DNA of 64,000 nucleotides from assembly GCA_030765045.1 (NCBI GenBank), contig CM060962.1, positions 147,112,525-147,176,524 on the forward strand, given 5' to 3'. Origin of the DNA: Tenodera sinensis (lineage: Eukaryota; Arthropoda; Insecta; Mantodea; Mantidae). A program made the translations under genes and the position numbers. The notes under the pieces were generated by a model. It saw only the letters and a list, made by a program, of their open reading frames with translations, was not told where the DNA came from and searched no databases. The stretch's first letter is position 1; each line of letters starts with the position of its first letter. Shown here piece by piece: positions 23,278-34,874 of the stretch.

Positions 23278-23522
23278 GTTGGAGAAGATGTAGGTTTCAG
23301 GATTCTCAACTACTTGGTCATTAGCACCCTTAAAAACAGTTCATGGCAAAAGCAAGATATAAATTTGAATATAAAATAAAAAGTACTATTAGAAAGGAAA
23401 ATATGTGTACATAAATATAAAAAACAGAGGCAAAGGCCAGAACCAAAAGATTATAAAAGGTTGAAATAGTAAAAACTTTTGATACCTAAACTCTTAAATC
23501 CTCAAGTTCAAATTTATTTCTG

Positions 23523-23800
23523 CTAAAAACTTCCAAACCCTTTCGACAGCCTATCATCTGCCAGTATCTCTGCAAGACTGACAGGCATTGCAGAGTTTCC
23601 AAGGTGCGCTAGGGAAACACATGCTAGCAGCATGTGATGCGACAGACAAAAGGTTGTTGCAGAGCGGACAAAGGTTCCATTTAAAAAGGTAACCACATGT
23701 GAAATTGCAGTGGCCAATTCGCAACCAAGCCAAAATCATCTCTTTGCGATGAGATCTGTTAGAGGAAGTTATCCAGTTTATTGGAAGTGCTTTCACTTCT
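23523..23800 (-). pseudogene. LINE C-terminal fragment (post-RNase H)
   Basis: Minus-strand frames read LPINWITSSNRSHRKEMIL, AWLRIGHCNFTCGYLF, then LCPLCNNLLSVASHA and LAEILADDRLSKGF. This order (LRIGHxxxTHGYL, CxxC knuckle, EIL) is the C-terminus of Jockey-type LINEs. It differs from the family at 612-4830. One frameshift. Confidence 0.5.
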
Positions 23801-24054
23801 CTAAAATATTAGTTGGGCTAAAACCTTTCAGATGAAAGTATTCTAAGATATAACATGACCAGTTTTATCCAGGTTTATAAATTTGCTATTGATGGCTGCC
23901 AAACAAATACTAAACAATGTGGCATTGTTAAACTTCAAACTAAGTTTATTAGGGCGGTACTTTCTACCATAGTCATTTGTTGAAAACAACCACTATCTAT
24001 ACACCAGATCAAGTACTTCTGGGACAGCCCTCGTAAATTAATGGGAATGCACAT

Positions 24055-24250
24055 AAAGTGGAGAGAATAAATACAGCAGTAGTTGAAGCCAAAACAATGT
24101 ATGGGGTGGAAATATGGGGAATAGGGGAGGGATAGAGAAACGTGAATGTAATTCATAGGAATTTTTGAAAATAAGTTATGAGCCTACCTAAAAATTTGCA
24201 GAACGGGGTAGAACTATTGTCCATTCCAAACCAGAGTACCTCTCACTGTA
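24055..24250 (+). pseudogene. LINE RT thumb fragment
   Basis: Reads RINTAVVEAKTMYGVEIWGI, GEG and a stop, then LPKNLQNGVELL. This resembles the region after the RT palm in several LINE clades (YGVEIWG then LGLPKxxxNxVAELE). Short and interrupted by three stops. Confidence 0.4.
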
Positions 24251-24259
24251 AACAAACTG

Positions 24260-26990
24260 TATTATCTATACGAAAGTAGATTGTAATCTCTGCCCCTAAA
24301 TAGGTGTTGCCCTCGCACGTGCTTGCTACACTTACAGCTGAGCACTGTTTCATCTACAAAAAGGCACCATGTCTGAAAATGCAAACTCACGTAACAATTG
24401 ATGTTGTAAACATACGGAAATGAACATTTTACTTATGTTAATCGCAATCTTCATGCAAAGGTACAACACCGAAATCCAAATTCACCAAAGACAACTCAGC
24501 TGCCATATTGGAGTCTGTTTATATTCCCTGTGCACTTTGGTTAAATTTTTCACTGAAATCCCTGTAAACCTGGATGTTATTTTTGTAATATGCACTACTG
24601 CAAACAACAAGTATTTTTCTAATAGTGAGTTGAAAACAGAAGTATTATTTGTTTTTTGCCATTTTTTAAATGGTTTCTCACTTTTGTGCTTGAACAGCTA
24701 GTATTCATTCTATACGCAACTTCCTCTGCTATTAGAACTCGAACACTAATTGACTAAGGCCCACTATTATAAACATAGTTTGGCTAACCAAACGAAAAGT
24801 TTGAGTGCAGGTGCCATTTTATAAACTGCCGATTAGTTAAACCACAGTGCAATGGTGTTGGTATACCTGAACAGAGAAAAAAAGACGATTGTTAATCTCA
24901 TTCTTCTTCTTACATCACAGCTAAATTATGTTGGTACATCTGCCAGCTTAGAAAAAAAGTTAAAATATTCTGAAATAATAGTCATTCAAAATGAAAATTA
25001 AGCATAATGTTAAATTAATGTGATAGGCAACCATTCGCAATGAAAAATAGAAGCATTTGCAGTAGCAAGTTCGATCACCAATCTTCTTACACTGCAACTA
25101 AATGCTATTAGTAGTCCTGCTAGCTTAGAAAAAAGATGTACTGAAACAAGGATATATTGGATGAAAAATAAGCATAACAGTTTAGCGTTAAATTAATGTG
25201 CCAGGCTAGTAAAATAAGCTTTGCAATAAAGCTTTTAGCAATTTAGGTAATTCACTATTTTGCTCATACTCAACAAAGCCTGATGCACGTACACGTACTT
25301 CACGCTAGTTATTACAATTAATTTGCATATACATATATTCTACAAATTGTTCATCTTAAACTTGTTTTTCTATTTACTTCAGGTTAGTCATGGCCAAAAC
25401 AGAATATACTCTTGTAGGTATAAAGAGGGCTAGCTGACAGGCAATTTTATTAATCCTCACATATGCTTTTACTGTATGTTTATGTAATGCATGGATTACT
25501 TGCATTACATAGTTCTAGCTTTTTATGTTTACACTTGATTTTCAAACATATATTATTTTAATAGTAATTCAATATACAAATATATTATGGTTTTACAATT
25601 TATACCTTCTTGTTGATTTCTGTATTCGGTTTCAAATTTAACATGAGGTTAGGATTGTCTCTTTCATGAGTCTGAGTCTCTTTAAAAAGTCATGGTCATT
25701 CAAATGAAAAGATAATATTAGACTTAGAATCAAAAAGGACACTGGTGCAGTCACCAAACAACGCACTAGAACCAAATTTATGGAAGTCATCAGCAATACT
25801 AATCTGAAAATGATTATGTCCATTTAAGAAAGTACAGCATGTACAGCTGGGACTGCTATCTGACACATACTACTGCAGTGGACAGTACATGAATTCCAGT
25901 ACAGTTAAACTGCAGATTAGCATTTGTAAAAGGAAATAAAACCTAAAACTATAGTTTAAACCTCCTTTATAATACCAGTTCTGAATCACAAGATCTGACC
26001 TGAGCTTAGCATAGTGTGCTAGCATATTATGAACGATTTACTTACAGATTTCCTGTGTTACGCAAAGTGTTTATTTGATGTCAGGTAGCTCCTTGGGGAA
26101 TTCACTGTCGCATTTCTCATATATACAACACAATGACAGGTAATTCATAAGAATCATACTTCCAGCACTAGCACAATTGCAGACAGCATTAACAAAATCA
26201 TATTTTATAACATGATTAACAGTATATATCCATTACCTTTAGCAATGAGTTCTTTTGATAACTGCACTAAAATGTGCAGTTCCATACCTTCCCTTCCCCA
26301 ATATTTCATGTTACAATACATTAAGGGACTGTTTGTACAGGCGTAAAAGTGTGCGCTTAGGTTTGCGACAAGCAGAAGCATGTTCTTTTGTTTACATCAT
26401 TTGATTTGGAATGGACATAGGAAGAGAATGGAGCAAAGGAAAAATAATGGTAAGAACTCTAAAATATTGATTTAGGTTACAGAATATGGAAGAACAGTGT
26501 ATTCTGAAATGTTTGATTTCACAAGAGAACATTATCCAATGTATTACTTGGATCAACAGAATTGAAGGAGCCCTGGAGGGAAGTGAAGGAATAACATGGA
26601 GAGAAGGGAATTTAAAGAAAGAGGGCTCTGGAATCAAATTAAATTAAGAATCAATAACATCAAAATTCAAAAAGATTTTGGGACTTTTAACAAAAAAAAA
26701 ATCACCGATCATTAACAAAGAGTTATATCTAGAATGAGGAAAAGTGTATATGGAAAAAGGAGATAAAGCAGCCAGAGAAGAAACTACATCACTTGGAACA
26801 GGGGTAGTAAAACTGAAAAGTGTAGGAGGGAGAAGGCATCAATGTCCAATGCATTGAAGGAGGGATAATAAATTGATACAATTTTAGATAATGTGAAGGA
26901 ACCAGAGAATCAAAAAAGTGTAATAATTTACCTACAGATATAACAAAAAAAATCTACTGAAATCAAAATCAGACGAAGGCATTAAGGGTA
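24260..26990. other. Intronic, no gene; short tandem repeat
   Basis: No supported gene. At 24895-25215 two diverged copies of a segment of about 180 bp occur in tandem, both with a GCTTAGAAAAAA block. The plus-strand frame at 24420-24701 is unrecognised. Confidence 0.4.
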
Positions 26991-26993
26991 CAC

Positions 26994-27745
26994 CGAAATG
27001 AAAAAGGCGATTTTCTAAAGCACTGAAGTTAGAGACCTAATTTTTTGTACAGGCATTACTATAGCGCGTCTCACCCTTAAAAGACAGTACACGTTAAATG
27101 GAGCGCAGTGTTGCAACATGTACTAGTTGCAAATCTTTCTCCGCGAGCGACTCGAGGTGGCCTGAGTCCTGTACTTAGTCCTTCAATTGCTGCTTGACGA
27201 GACGGGCACTTTTAACTTTGGTATCCCTCCACGCCTTTGTTACTGTATGACCTAAATTTACAAATGACTCGTCTGTATAAACTATTGATTTCCCCTGGTC
27301 CCTAAACCTTTTACGTCTTTTAGATATTTATGTCGCCATCTGATGATATCGATATCGTCTCTTTCTATTAATATGCACTTGTTACCCTTTCTTTCATATT
27401 CGAACCCCAAATCAGAGTGGCCCTTGAGAAATTTGGTAGGGTCTCATCACTGTTGAACTGTGACAAAATTATATTCAGCGTGGGTGGAATATTTGCAAAC
27501 AGTAAAGAATGAACAATTCGCCGCACTCCACCTTGCACTATTCAATCATATTGCGTTAACCTAGCGTTTTGTGTAGTCCCGCCCTTTTTGCTTTCTTTTT
27601 CGATGGCGTTCTTAGAGGTCCTTTCATTAGTTCCTTTTTAATCATACACACTACTGCTTCTGAACACCCGATAGCCTTAGCTGTTTCTTTTACCGCCTTA
27701 CTTATACGCATTTTACTTAAAGAATAATCTAACACATTCATAATT
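26994..27745 (-). pseudogene. Tc1/IS630-like transposase relic (DDE_3 type)
   Basis: An N-terminal helix-turn-helix frame (MNVLDYSLSKMRISKAVKET, then AIGCSEAVVCMIKKEL) is followed, after broken frames, by VYTDESFVNLGHTVTKAW, the first catalytic Asp block of a DDE superfamily endonuclease group common in insects, and DTKVKSARLVKQQLKD. The C-terminal half with the other acidic residues is absent; the copy stops near 26994. The fragment at 51188 carries the complementary C-terminal motif of the same superfamily. Confidence 0.6.
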
Positions 27746-27789
27746 ATTTGGCGTTCCTTACTTCTTTATTTACCAACATATCATCCCTT

Positions 27790-28630
27790 CCTAGCTTCAC
27801 CCTCCATAACTACAAATATTTACAAAAATATTAAACAAATAACGCAATAACAGCTCACAGTTACACACACGGCTTCTTTCGAACTAATGCTAGTACTGCT
27901 CCTTATACTATCTTCTGTGTCAGGCCTGACACTGAATAGATGAATACCTTTTGTTTGCCTTACTGGATAAAAGAAAGAGGTTACTGCCTTTTGGTTTATT
28001 TTAAAAACTTTCTCCAACCTTCAACATTTGTTCTCGCTGGTTCCCTGATGTAAACTCAATAACAAAAAAGTTTCACACTGCGTAACTTTTGCAGTGCACA
28101 TATATAAAAGTTTCCGAAAACATTTAATTTAAAAAATTATAACACTTAACTGGGTAAACATAGAGAATTCAAAGTAGGCAGGTAGTAGCACTATAGTTTA
28201 CTCTACCTAAGAAAAAAATATAGATGCATTCTAGCAGTTAGTTTGTTAGTGCGTGATGAGTGTAGAAACAGCAAATATCGGACTTCTATTGAAAAAAACG
28301 TTTTCTGAAGAAATTTGGACCTATAGAAATGTATAATGACTCTGAAAAGGATATAACCTGATAGAGAAAAAAATTCTGCATAGGATAATGTGTTCAAACC
28401 TGAAATTTATAACAAATGAATATACCATGCTATTAGGAATCTGGCAACAGAGCGAGGGTAGAAAAGGACGCGGCTAATGGCAACTTGTATGCGCTAGATA
28501 GAGACAGAGATGTCCCATTTAACTCCATACTGTCTTCTAAGAGTGAAACGCTATATAGAAACCAAATTTCATTCTAATATTTAATCACATTCTTGATATA
28601 TTAATTTATAACAATTTGATTGGGTATAAT
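27790..28630. other. Intronic, no gene seen
   Basis: AT-rich with no supported frame or repeat. Confidence 0.4.
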
Positions 28631-29105
28631 AATAAATTATAGTTTAAAAAAACTAAAAAGACACGCTTTTATAACAAACCAAACTAAAAAGTGGAAAATC
28701 ATTTTAAGCATGAAGAGTTTGTTCTATATCGATATAAAGTCAACTAGTTCATTATATTTCAAAATGTAACAAATTAAAATAAAAACTAATTAATATTAAC
28801 AAAACAATAAATTTTATCGTAAAAAAGTGTGGTGTGTTCAGATATCCAATGCTATAAATAGTTACATTGGTAGCCATTTATAAAAGTAAAGTGAAAAGCA
28901 CCCCAAGCTTTTTTTACAATAAAATTTATTATTTTAATATAAATAATTTTTATTGTAAATTTGTTTCAACATTTTGAAATATCATGAACTAGTTGACTTT
29001 ATATCGATATAGAACAAACTCTTCGTGCTTAAAATTATTTTCCACTTTTTAGTTCGGTTTGTTATAAAAGCCTGTCTTTTTAGTTTTTTAAAACTGTAAT
29101 TTATT
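28631..29105. mobile_element. Fold-back MITE with arms of about 130 bp
   Basis: Positions 28631-28765 and about 28970-29105 are near-perfect inverted copies; both contain TATATCGATATA and AACTAGTTGACTTTATATCG (or its complement). No coding frame lies in the 200-bp centre. The terminal 65 bp is repeated again in direct orientation at 29103-29169 (TTTTCCACTTTTCAGTTCGG onward). Confidence 0.75.
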
Positions 29106-29179
29106 TTCCACTTTTCAGTTCGGTTTGCTATAAAAGTGTGTTTTTAGTTTTTTTAAACTATAATTTATTTAGTCTCAAA

Positions 29180-31060
29180 GTTATTCTCAAGATGCTGGTC
29201 AGTACATTAGGACAAATTCAAGGTATTATAGTATTCTCATCGATCCTTGACATGTGTGCAAATTTTCATGTCAATCAGACGAATCTAACTTGGTGAAAAA
29301 TATGTTGCATTGATAAATTTAACCAAGTACATTTTTTTTTATCCTGATGATCCTGGTCTTGACATTAGGACAGTCATGATATTATTGTATTGTCTTTGGT
29401 CCTAGACATATGTGCAAATTTTCAAGTTCAATCAGACGACTCAAGTTTATGAAAATTGTGTTACACTCAGGGTTGCCAACTTTTAAAAGTAATATTATCG
29501 TACCGGTCACTAAAAATTATAGATTTGGATTCAAAATTATCGTACATTGTAAACCAAATCCTACAACAATGAGAATATCAGCAAAACACTTGTGAAAATG
29601 CAATAGTATTGATATTTATGGTATCCACTTACAAGATTGATGACCTCAACCAGTATTACAACTTTAGCACTTACGTTTCTCGCACTATTCATCTGAAAGT
29701 TTATCTTCCTCAACTACTGCAGCATTATACAAATTTCTTGCTGAGATAAACTTTAACATCTCCTCGGTAACTTACTGATTTTCTGACCCACCACATTCTT
29801 TCATAAGCTGAGACGACAGAATAAGTCCATTTACTGTATCTAGTGCCAAACTGTTTCTAATTATGGCTTTTATTAAGCCCAGTTTAGAAAAGTCTTCCAC
29901 AAAAAGCATTTCTGTGGGGCAACAAAATCACTGATAATGCAAACTCTGCCAGTTCCTTGAAATCAGTATTTCCACCTAGGTAACACATGTGTTTAACAGC
30001 ACTCAAGAAACTGTCGGGTTCAGGCAAGTTCTTCATTTCACACGGAATATCACTTATTCCTAGTTTTCTCCATTAACCATCAATTTTCTTAACAGCGCCT
30101 TCTTCATTGAGATTACCAGATCTGGACATATTGGCGATAAGAGGATAAAGAGTAGAAGGATTAGTAGGATATGGAATCGTCTTACAGGGGTGGAGACGGG
30201 CCATGAGGGCAAAAGCGGTGTCGCTATTTGTAATTAATTTTATTTCGCTGGTGTAACAAAGTAGCGAAAGTGATATTTCGCCAGTATCGAACTATCAACA
30301 TTCAAATTATCGTACGGGTTGGTTACCATGAGTACAAACATTAAAATTATCTTATGCCCACATAATTATCGTACGGGTTGGCAATCCTGGTTACACTATA
30401 AATTTAGCTAAGCCTCCTTTTTATCCTGATGATCCTGGTCAAGACATTAGGACAAAGTCATGATATTGTCATCGGTCCTTGACAGGTGTGCAAATTTTGA
30501 AGTCAACCAGGCGACTTAGGATGGTGAAAATTGTGTTACATTGGTAAAGATAACCAAGCCACTTTTTTATCCTGATGATCCTGGTTAGGACATGAAGACA
30601 AGGTTATGGTACTGTGTTGTCATTTGTCCTTGACGCGTGTACAAATTTTCAGGTCAATCAGACGACTATAACCTGATTAAGATTGCGTAGAAAGATCCCG
30701 GTACATTGATAAATGTAGCTAATTAATACTTTTATCCTTATCATCATGGCCAGGACCTTAGGATTAGGTTACGATATAGCACTGTCATGAGATGTGTACC
30801 AATTTTCAGGTCAATCAGACGACTCTAAATTGTTAAAAATTATGTTATGCTGATAAATTTAGCTAAGTCACTTGTTGATCCTGTAGTTCCTGCTCAGGAT
30901 ATTAGGACAAAGTCATGATATTATTGTATTGTCATCGGTCCTTGACATGCATGAAAATTTTCAGGTCAATCAGATGAATAAAGTTGGTGAAAATTATGTT
31001 ACATTGTTAAATTTAACCAAAAAAATTGTTTATCCTGATAATGCTGGTCAGGACAGTAGG
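29180..31060. repeat. Satellite array A, unit about 150-160 bp
   Basis: Diverged tandem units share GATGATCCTGGTCAGGACAT, GGTCCTTGACATGTGTGCAA and CAATCAGACGACTC. Spacing of the GGTCCTTGAC block is 157 bp (29242 to 29399) and 151 bp (30474 to 30625). A hAT element at 29468-30389 splits it. The same family forms array B at 36.8 kb. Confidence 0.85.
29468..30389 (-). mobile_element. hAT-like element, 922 bp, exact 8-bp TSD
   Basis: It begins CAGGGTTGCCAAC and ends GTTGGCAATCCTG. It is flanked by GTTACACT on both sides (29460-29467 and 30390-30397), the 8-bp duplication expected of hAT. The minus strand has weak transposase-like sequence (LFVEDFSKLGLIKAIIRNSL, then VTEEMLKFISARNLYN) with stops, possibly the C-terminal dimerisation region. 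It sits inside a satellite unit, so it is younger than array A. Confidence 0.8.
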
Positions 31061-31157
31061 ACAAACAATAGGAAAGAAAGTCAGACACTGTATTACGAAT
31101 CAGAATACTGTTTTGAACCCATTATTGCGACTGGTGGCCGACGTGCACAAAGAGACG

Positions 31158-31265
31158 GGTAGTGCAGCGCGGAGATAAAAGGCTTGCCGAAATAAAGATA
31201 GATAACTGGAAGGTGCAGCGCGGAGATAAAAAGCTTGCCGAAACAGATAAAGATAGATAACTGGA
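31158..31265 (+). repeat. Tandem duplication of about 53 bp
   Basis: Two copies of a segment starting GTGCAGCGCGGAGATAAAA and ending AGATAGATAACTGGAAGG lie side by side, differing by a short CAGATA insertion. It lies just upstream of the hAT pseudogene. Confidence 0.7.
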
Positions 31266-31495
31266 AGGTTCTAGTGCCATCTTGTTTGTTACAGGAAAAT
31301 ACCGGTAATTTCTCGAACAGTGAGTAGAGCTATAAAAGAAGCCGCGAATCGCCACTGAGGGAGAGTTGAATTGGAACTCATTTGTGTGCATGCAGCTGTT
31401 ACGTTACATCATCTAGCTGCTAAGGGCTGCAAATTGGACTTTTAATTCTACGAACCCACAAAGTCACAATACACATTGGTGGAGTTCATTCTATA

Positions 31496-32968
31496 ATGAC
31501 GGTAAACATGCCAAAAGTATCACATCCAGTAACTTTAAAATTAAAAACTTACATTTCTGAATTTAAAGATGATGGTTTATCAACAGACAATAAAATATTA
31601 TTTTGTAATTTCTGTCAGTGTGCAGTATCTTCTACTCAAAAGTTCCAGGTGCAACAACATATGCAAACTAGTAAACATCAGTCTAACAAACAACAAAACT
31701 CCAAGCAGAGACAATTGTTTTTAACAGAACCAACAACATCGAATGCAAGGTCCGAGTTCAACATCAAGCTGTGCCGTGCTCTCGTCTCTGCTGACATTCT
31801 CTCGACAAACTGAAAAATGAGATCTTCAGGGAAATCCTTCAGGAATACACTCAACATACAATCCCGGATGAGTCAGGAAGACATATGCTCCAACCATCTA
31901 CCATGAGACAGTACAGAAGATAAGAGATGAAATTAAAGATGGTCTAATTTGGGTTTCTATCGATGAGACTACTGACAAAGGAGGCTTGTTGGCAATGTAG
32001 TTATTGGTTTGTTAAGTGAACAATATTCTCAACAATTCTTTTACATTGTGATGTTCTAGAAAAGTGCAATAACAAAACTGTAGCTAAACTGTTTAACGAA
32101 GCTATGGGTATCCTATGGCAACAGGGTATTATGTACGATGTGTTACTCTTTATTAGAGATGCTGCCACTTATATGCTCAAAGCTGGACAAGCATTATCTA
32201 TAGTTTATCCTAAAATGATTCACTTAACGTGTGTGGCACATGCATTTCATCGCGCCACAGAAGTGATAAGGGGCAATTACCCTAAAGTAGACTTGTTGAT
32301 TTCATCAGTGAAAAAAGCGTTCCTCAAAGCTCCCAGTAGAGTTAATGCATTGAAAGAAATGTGCCCTGATATTCCATTGCCACCAAAACCAATTTTAACT
32401 AGATGGGGTACTTGGCTGGAAGCGGTTGAATATTACGCCTAACATATATACTCTATTAAGAATGTTCCACTTGCATTAGGTTCTGAAAATATAGTCTCAA
32501 TTGATACTGCAAAAACAGTTGCCTGTAACACAAGTGTGAGGAATGACTTAACTTACATTAAGAACACATTTTCATGTATCATAAAAACACTCAAAAGTCT
32601 CCAAAATAGGCACCTTTCACTTCCTGAAAGCTTTGAAATTATAAATAGCACTGTGGAACAATTGAATCGTGGTAGAGGTGAAGTTGCATACGCAGTAAGA
32701 GCTAAGGTGCACACTGTACTTTCAAAAAACCCTGGATAAGAAGAGCTACGAAAGGTTGTTGCTGTGATGAGTGGTGATTCAACAGTGAAGGTAAACTTGA
32801 ACTTATCCCCAGCAGACATTGTGAAATTGAAGAATGCACCAGTTACTTCTGCTGATGTTGAATGCTGTTTCAGTCAGTATAAATCTGTCCTCAGAGACAA
32901 TAGAAGATTCATTTTTCAGAACTTGAAAGGAATGTTTGTAACCCATTGCTATTATAACAGACAATAGA
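31496..32968 (+). pseudogene. hAT transposase pseudogene with CGGBP1-like zinc finger
   Basis: The N-terminus (31496-31813) has a BED/CGGBP1-like finger: ILFCNFCQCAVSSTQKFQ, QQHMQTSKHQ, then FNIKLCRALVSADI. After a frameshift, GLIWVSIDETTDKGG gives the first catalytic block, then FIRDAATYMLKAGQAL (second Asp block), HLTCVAHAFHRATEVI, and PPKPILTRWGTWLEA. The C-terminus has the hAT dimerisation motif PVTSADVECCFSQYKSVLRD, then NRRFIFQNLKGMF, ending at 32968. Only a few frameshifts and stops (near 31812, 31998, 32442 and 32739) break it, so it is fairly young. TIRs were not identified. Confidence 0.78.
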
Positions 32969-33137
32969 AATTGTGTTTTGTTTGAAGTTCACATAATAAT
33001 TTAAAGACAAGGTATGTCCATTATTATATTCTTTGGTTAGTTTTATTAAAATGTATCAATATTTAGCATAGATAGTCATTTGTTTTATAATTATAAGTCC
33101 ATATTTAATTCCATATTTTGGTAAAAGTAACTGCATA

Positions 33138-34870
33138 TGAGTCATTCTATGTCAAATCGCACAAAATTTGACCTTCATGTCTCAGATTTCATTAATATTA
33201 AATGTATGTGTTCTGAGAATGAAAAAATGATACCTCTATTTTTTGTCTTTAAATTATTTTGGTAAATATAAAGCATTACATTTTCGGTATTTCTCGCACA
33301 CCGTTCTACATAAACATAAATCTCTGGTATTATTTTTCAGATAAATATGACCTGTAGCTTATTTTGAACATTGAAATGTGTACTTTATTTATACGTTAAA
33401 CAAAAAACAATTAGTTTGATATTTCCTATTTTTACAAGGCCATTAACGTTATAAACATCATTAACAATAATTACTCTAAACAAAAAATTTATGGGAAAAT
33501 TCTTAAAACGTAGCTTGATGATGCCATGTAACCCTAGAAAAAGTTCAGAATGGAATTCTAAGTACAGGCAGAGAAATTAAATAAGTTACCAAGCCGTGCA
33601 GACTGGAGTAATGCTGTTTACACGACTAGAAGGTATACACACCACGTGCAGCTGATTGTGAGTCATGCGTTGTACTTCCGTCAAGGTCAAACTGTTAGCA
33701 TAAACACTGAAATGGGTCATTTCACGTCAAATAGAACATTTTTGAAACTTGACATACTATTTTCTCCAATTTTTTAAAATCTTATCAATAGATGAGATTA
33801 AATAATCCGTATGTTTTCTTTTTGGTGCGACACGCTTATTTTGTGCGTTATTAATATTATTTTTACGGTATATTCGCATACTGTCTTATATAAAAATCAT
33901 TATACCGAATACTATTTGAAGTTTAGAATTTTCATGGTTGCAGCAGTCTAAAGTAAAAAAAATTGCAGTTTTGCATGCCATTGTTTTAGGTTCACTAAAA
34001 ATATAAAATAGGCCCCTTTTAGGGGGTAGTATTTTTAAAATATGTTTTAATTACCAAACGCTGAATAAAATTCAGAAACCTTTTGTAAGGTCTAAACGTT
34101 TTCCGGACTTGGGGTACGGGGTTACTACAATTTCCCTTTCTTTGGCCACCTGTTTGGATATTCGTATCATGTGAGTTGAGACACCAAAATGTTTTGTTTT
34201 ATTTTATTGTATGACCAGCTGTCAAAATCTGTTAATTTTTGTATTATTTCACAATTATTTGAAGTTTCATATGAAGCAGAGTCTGTAGCATGAAATATTT
34301 TCTGCTTCATTGCCTGTGGTATTTTCTGCAACTTAATTTTAATCCAGAAGTTAAATTATTAAAACAATTAAGTAGTCCTATAGATTTAATGGTTTGGGGG
34401 AAAATTTTTATTTTAAAAAACAGGAACTGTGTCATGAACTTCGAATTACCATCTATAGATTGTATTTATAAATTTTTGTTTTCAGAGATTGGTAAATAAA
34501 AATTGAATATCAGTATTTGTTTTTCGGAAAAAATAAAAGATTGTAGCTTTGGTAACGAATTTGTTTATATGGCTTTGAGAATGAGTTGGAGACAACTTGA
34601 AACCCAGGGTCAGCAAAAGAATAACAACATTACTAAGATAAGTGAAGTTTTTAGTTTCTAATTTGTTCTTACTTTAGAATCTTGTTGCTTCACTGTTAAT
34701 AGCTTCAATTTTTCCTTATTTAATGCTTTATATTTACCAAAATAATTAATTTACAGACAAACAAAAAAAATAGGGGTATCATTTTTCATTCACAGAATAC
34801 GTACATTTAATATTAACGAAATCGGAGACATGAAGGTCAAATTTTGTGCGATTTGACATGAAATGACTCA
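33138..34870. mobile_element. TIR element 1, arms of about 148 bp, TA target
   Basis: Left end TGAGTCATTCTATGTCAAAT and right end ATTTGACATGAAATGACTCA belong to inverted arms of about 148 bp (33138-33285 and about 34722-34870). TA precedes the left end (33136-33137) and follows the right end (34871-34872). No transposase frame is seen; the plus-strand frame 34290-34499 is unrecognised. Non-autonomous; a truncated relative lies at 18283-19134. Confidence 0.78.
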
Positions 34871-34874
34871 TATA

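Noticed and set aside
24770..25960. Harbinger-like MITE with GGCCCACTATTATAAAC end
   Set aside because: A GGTATTATAAAGGAGG-like inverse near 25965 is too short and diverged to prove a pair of ends.
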